64,000 nucleotides of DNA from JAJFUE01 sp039683515. GTDB lineage: Bacteria; Sumerlaeota; Sumerlaeia; MVZB01. The notes beneath the pieces were generated by a model, which had not been told where the DNA came from, searched no databases, and worked only from the letters and a program-made list of their open reading frames with translations. Shown piece by piece: positions 59,501 to 64,000 of the stretch. The stretch is from NCBI GenBank assembly GCA_039683515.1, contig JBDKRG010000038.1:1-64000 (forward strand). The letters are read 5' to 3'. The translations under genes were made by a program, and so were the position numbers. Within the stretch, counting starts at the first letter, position 1, and every line of letters starts with the position of its first letter.

Positions 59501-59749
59501 GATCCAACCTCAATGACGTAACGAACATGAGCCGGTCCGGGAAAACACACCCGAACGGCCAATATTTGGCACGGCTACGAACCGGCGCATGTTACCCGAA
59601 CGCACCGCTTTTTTACAGGAATACCTTGGTTTTTTATAATAGTTATTATCATAACTTCTGCGATTGAACGCGCCAATTCGACTGTGACATTATTCACTGG
59701 CGCAATCATTTCAAGCCCTTGTTTTGCGGCTTGGAACCATGAACCGCAT
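59501..59749. other. AT-richer intergenic stretch
   Basis: Between the kinase start and the cold-shock terminator the sequence turns AT-rich (TTTTTTATAATAGTTATTATC). A self-complementary ATAATAGTTATTAT core near 59636 could be part of a kinase promoter or operator. The short frame at 59575-59763 lacks a ribosome site and runs into the terminator, so I do not call a gene. Confidence 0.4.
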
Positions 59750-59789
59750 AAAAGAACCGCCATTTCTCCGGCTGGGGGAGAAATGGCGG
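59750..59789 (-). terminator. rho-independent terminator of the cold-shock gene
   Basis: CCGCCATTTCTCC at 59757-59769 pairs exactly with 59777-59789 over a seven-base loop. On the minus strand TTCTTTTATG follows. It lies about 75 bases past the stop of the cold-shock gene. Confidence 0.75.
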
Positions 59790-59862
59790 GCTGCTCGCGC
59801 GTCTGGGCAGAGCTTTTCCAATGCCGTTCACGACTCGAAATTATGGCGGCTGGCGAGGCGGA

Positions 59863-60081
59863 TCAACTCACGTCGGACGTGTTGACCCGCACAACATTGA
59901 TTGCCTTATCGCCCTTGGGCCCATCGACGATGTCAAATTCCACGCTCTCGCCTTTGACAAGCGTCCGGTAACCGTCGCCTTGAATGTCCGAATAATAAAC
60001 GAAGACATCCTTGCCGTCATCGCGCTCGATGAAGCCCCACCCTTTCTTGTCATGAAAAAACTTCACCTTGCCGATCGCCAT
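59863..60081 (-). CDS. cold-shock-domain protein (CspA family)
   Basis: The 72-residue product is a single OB-fold cold-shock domain: MAIGKVKFFHDKKGWGFIERDDGKDVFVYYSDIQGDGYRTLVKGESVEFDIVDGPKGDKAINVVRV. The RNP1 motif is KGWGFIE and RNP2 is DVFVYYS, where the canonical form has DVFVHFS; the His-Phe to Tyr-Tyr change keeps aromatic stacking. Such proteins melt RNA structure and can act as RNA chaperones. GAGGTGAGGGG precedes the ATG. It has its own terminator. Confidence 0.94.
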   Translation of the reverse strand: MAIGKVKFFHDKKGWGFIERDDGKDVFVYYSDIQGDGYRTLVKGESVEFDIVDGPKGDKAINVVRVNTSDVS

Positions 60082-61085
60082 GTGAAACCCCTCACCTCGT
60101 AAACGCTGTTCGGTCGACGACTCGCTCCCACGGCAGCGGACCGTGATATCATTTGCCTGCGGCGTCGGCACGAACACAACCCTGTCGCCCTGGTTCTGTT
60201 TTGCGCCGGCGGAACCCACAACCACGCAACCAACTCAAGATCCGGCTGCTCTCGCGCCGGCCTGATGAATCGTTGCGCCATGCTGCCAACCCTACATCGC
60301 GCAAAACAACTCACCGCTGTTTAATGGCTCTACATTATTCATCACCCCCGCCCCCGGTCAAGCCAAATATCAAAATATAATTATAACATTACTAACATAT
60401 GGGTTTTTATGCGTGAAACTCCGGATCATCAAAACATATCCCCACGGCCATCGCAAAACCCAATGTTTTCCGGCCTGAAATCGCAATCGGCTCATTCGGC
60501 CCGCCCCTCCCGCCGCCCCACTTTCGGATTGGTCGATTGAATGGGGGATTCCCCCAATTTATCATCCCCCGCCCATAACCCCATCATCCCCATTGCCCCC
60601 CATCCCCCCAATCCGGTTTGCGCTAAGCATTGTATGGGGGATTCCCCTATTTATAATCTTCGTTTCGGCTATTGATAATGTCGTTCGGAACAATCCACCC
60701 GCCCCTCCCAGCCAGATGCGGCGTCTCGTCCCAACGATCCCGGTTCGTCGAACCGCGAAGCCCTGGCGCGGCGGAGCCCCAACCAAAGGATAGGACATTC
60801 ACCCTGAGCCCCCGAGAAATTCTCCGTTTCCTCCGTTGCCGTCTGTTCATTCCAGTCTTCAGGAATTTCTCCGCATCTCCGCCGAACTCCGCGCCTCTGC
60901 GACAAGATTGGGGTTTTCGTGGTTTTTCGTTGACTTTGCGGATGGGAGGACTAAGCTGTTTGGCCGGGTGTACCACGACTGTGACGAATATGCCCAATCG
61001 CCAGCCAGGCCATGCGAACCGGCCGGCCGACGTGCTAAAATCGAGGTTTCTAGAGTTCAACAAATAGCCACAGGAGGCGAATGTC
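60082..61085. other. 1-kb stretch without a supported gene
   Basis: The upstream part should hold the cold-shock leader. At 60541-60660 lie two near-identical palindromes GGGGGATTCCCCC and GGGGGATTCCCC, separated by C-rich text-like repeats (CCCCATCATCCCCATTGCC). At 60815-60940 text-like units occur (GAGAAATTCTCCGTTTCC, CTCCGCGCCTCTGCG). The long minus frame at 60647-61615 is not supported, since its upstream half is the shadow of gap. The gap promoter must lie at the right end. Confidence 0.5.
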
Positions 61086-62090
<1,005 letters not shown>

Positions 62091-62110
62091 GCATCACGCA
62101 ATCGAGCCCG

Positions 62111-62149
62111 GGGGCGCGGGAGCGCAAAGCGCCCGCGCCCCTCTTTTTT
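62111..62149 (+). terminator. rho-independent terminator of gap
   Basis: GGGGCGCG...GCGC, AAA, GCGC...CGCGCCCC forms a strong stem, followed by TCTTTTTT. It lies 20 bases past the gap stop. Confidence 0.85.
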
Positions 62150-62170
62150 AGGCACTCTTTTTCGTGCTCG

Positions 62171-62197
62171 TGTGGGGCCGGCGCCTCGCCGGCCATT
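62171..62197. repeat. GGCCGGCG palindrome between gap and tpiA
   Basis: TGTGGGGCCGGCGCC, then TCGCCGGCCATTC. It splits a hexamer tract, which continues on both sides (TTTTTCGTGCTCG before it, ATTCGTGCTCGTGC after it). This suggests insertion of the palindrome into the tract. Confidence 0.8.
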
Positions 62198-62199
62198 CG

Positions 62200-62290
62200 C
62201 ATTCGTGCTCGTGCTCGTAATCGTAATCGAAAATCGTAATCGGAAATCGGACCCTGCTTCATTCCGCAATCCGCAATCCGCAATCGCAAA
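62200..62290. repeat. hexamer and heptamer simple repeats before tpiA
   Basis: TTCGTGCTCGTGCTCGTAATC, GTAATCGAAAATCGTAATCG, then CCGCAATCCGCAATCCGC. This is the same order of tracts as at 38815-38906. Confidence 0.75.
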
Positions 62291-62307
62291 TTCAAAGGAG
62301 ACTTCCC

Positions 62308-63060
<753 letters not shown>

Positions 63061-63069
63061 GTCGTTCCC

Positions 63070-63112
63070 GTGGGGCCGGCGCCCGCGCCGGCCCTCATTT
63101 TTTGTTTTTGGT
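63070..63112 (+). terminator. GGCCGGCG palindrome with T-run, acting as tpiA terminator
   Basis: GTGGGGCCGGCGCCC, GCGCCGGCCC form the hairpin of the common repeat, followed by TCATTTTTTGTTTTTGG. It lies 10 bases past the tpiA stop, so a dispersed repeat appears to serve as a rho-independent terminator. Confidence 0.65.
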
Positions 63113-63165
63113 GGTCAGTTTTTAACTTTTGGCCCAAACTTGTTTCCCAAGACCCCGGTCTGATG

Positions 63166-63189
63166 GTAGGCCGGGTCTCTGACCCGACA
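63166..63189. repeat. GTAGG palindrome before the GAF kinase
   Basis: GTAGGCCGGGTCTCTG, then ACCCGACA. It is followed by CCCATAGGA text-like units up to the start codon region. Confidence 0.75.
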
Positions 63190-63223
63190 GCCCATAGGAC
63201 CCATAGGACCCAGACCCAGTTCC

Positions 63224-64000
63224 ATGCAGACGTATCCCTCCATGCCTTCCGTGATCCCGGCCTCGTGCCCCGAACGGCTTCACCTGACCCTGGAAGGACT
63301 CCTCGAGATCAGCAATCTCGTCGGTTCGGTGATGCTCCTCGACGACATCCTCGACCGCATCGTCCAGATCACCGCCGGCCTCGTCGGCGTCCCGGTCTGC
63401 TCCATTTACCTCCTCGACGAGCAGGAGAAGCTCGTCCTGCGCAGCACATGGGGCCTTGAAACGGACCTCAAGGGCAAGGTCGTGTTCGAGCCGGGCCAGG
63501 GGGTCGTCGGGACCGTCGCGCAGACCCGCCAGACGCTCGCCCTGGAGGACAGCACCGTCGACCCGCGCTACCGGCCGCTCCCCTCGAGCCTCTCCCACGG
63601 CTACCGCGCCTACATCTGCTCGCCGATGCTGATCCGCGACGAGCTCGTCGGCGTCATGACGGCGCGCAAGACCGACGTCTATCACTTCACGAGCGACGAG
63701 ATCCTGTTCTTCGAGACGATCTGCAAGCAGGTCGCGATCCTGATCGAGAAGGCGCGCATTTACGAGGAGAAGATCCAGGCCGAGCGCCTCGCCGCCGTCG
63801 CCGTCTCGCTGTCGGGCGTCGCCCACTACATCAAGAACGTGCTGCTGACGATGCAGGGCGGCGAGTACCTCGTCGAGCGCGGCATCGAACAGGGCGCCCT
63901 CGACCGCGTCAAGGACGGCTGGAGCGTCCTCAAGCGCGCCAACCGCAAGATCCGCGGCCTGGTCGAGAACATCCTCAACTACTGCCGCCAGAACGAGCCC
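63224..64000 (+). CDS. GAF-domain sensor histidine kinase (5' part)
   Basis: The frame is open to the window end, giving 259 codons. An N-terminal helix (LTLEGLLEISNLVGSVMLLDDILDRIVQITAGLV) leads into a GAF domain (about 38-180: VGVPVCSIYLLDEQEKLVLRSTWGLE...FEPGQGVVGTVAQTRQTLALEDS...YICSPMLIRDELVGVMTARK). A HisKA-like helix follows with LSGVAHYIKNVLLTMQGG, where His201 is the likely phosphorylation site. ATPase and any receiver domain lie outside the window. It has no membrane segment so far, so it should be cytoplasmic. The start at 63224 is the first ATG in frame and lacks a strong ribosome site. Confidence 0.85.
   Translation, partial: MQTYPSMPSVIPASCPERLHLTLEGLLEISNLVGSVMLLDDILDRIVQITAGLVGVPVCSIYLLDEQEKLVLRSTWGLETDLKGKVVFEPGQGVVGTVAQTRQTLALEDSTVDPRYRPLPSSLSHGYRAYICSPMLIRDELVGVMTARKTDVYHFTSDEILFFETICKQVAILIEKARIYEEKIQAERLAAVAVSLSGVAHYIKNVLLTMQGGEYLVERGIEQGALDRVKDGWSVLKRANRKIRGLVENILNYCRQNEP

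Noticed and set aside
59575..59763. 62-codon minus-strand frame downstream of the cold-shock gene
   Set aside because: It overlaps the intrinsic terminator, lacks a ribosome site and has no family resemblance.
63122..63826. Minus-strand frame opposite the GAF kinase
   Set aside because: The plus strand encodes a clear GAF and HisKA domain; the minus frame is its shadow.

Overview
This 64 kb window comes from a GC-rich bacterial chromosome that is dense with protein genes. I recognise no tRNA, rRNA or CRISPR array. The organism cannot be named from sequence alone. It has a 14-subunit complex I, PilT and ComF, an ECF sigma factor with a large membrane-anchored partner, many secreted or membrane proteins of unknown family, and intergenic spacers full of short palindromes and text-like simple repeats. 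That mix resembles uncultured lineages around Planctomycetes, Sumerlaeota and Hydrogenedentes. This placement is a low-confidence inference.

Layout. 1-3120: mscL with a membrane protein, then a divergent glycosyltransferase. 3121-4565: an AT-richer islet with a TIR-domain gene followed by a long inverted repeat. 4566-7966 (minus strand): the translation and secretion cluster ylxM-ffh-rpsP-khpA-rimM, with the TIR islet where trmD-rplS often follow. 8479-11552: ECF sigma factor, partner and a membrane protein. 11702-15345: rsmA and a JAB-DinG fusion helicase. 15504-17500: an anchored unknown protein and a PIN/Phd toxin-antitoxin pair. 17589-34004 (minus strand): the nuo complex I locus in the order A-B-C-D-E-F-G-H-I-J-K-N-L-M, interrupted between F and G by a REP-associated transposase with its own inverted repeats. 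34268-41875: nitroreductase, AEC transporter, GNAT protein, metX, glycosyltransferase 2, and a secreted pair that includes a metalloprotease-like protein without its active site. 41990-46912: envelope glycosyltransferase, secreted protein, PilT-like ATPase and a GGQ release-factor-like protein. 47530-50228: hsp20-lon. 50239-51900: AT-richer KilA-N gene, KilA-N fragments and a NucS-like nuclease. 52114-55385: a glycosyltransferase fused to a metallophosphatase fold without its metal ligands, overlapping comF. 55454-59500: a very large hybrid histidine kinase. 59863-64000: cold-shock protein, gap, tpiA and the 5' part of a GAF-histidine kinase.

The most striking feature is the repeat biology. 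A GTAGG-type palindrome supplies the TAG stop codon of rimM, rpsP, nuoM and the AEC transporter, abuts the TAA of the GNAT gene, and lies in frame inside nuoG. A related GGCCGGCG palindrome lies in frame inside dinG and seems to act as the tpiA terminator. Simple-sequence tracts give three other genes nearly identical last codons. A separate 52-bp element with fixed internal spacing lies before three minus-strand transcription units of envelope-type genes and looks like a shared promoter. These repeats are the best candidates for something undescribed. The TIR islet and the KilA-N/nuclease islet are the most likely transferred or defence-related segments.
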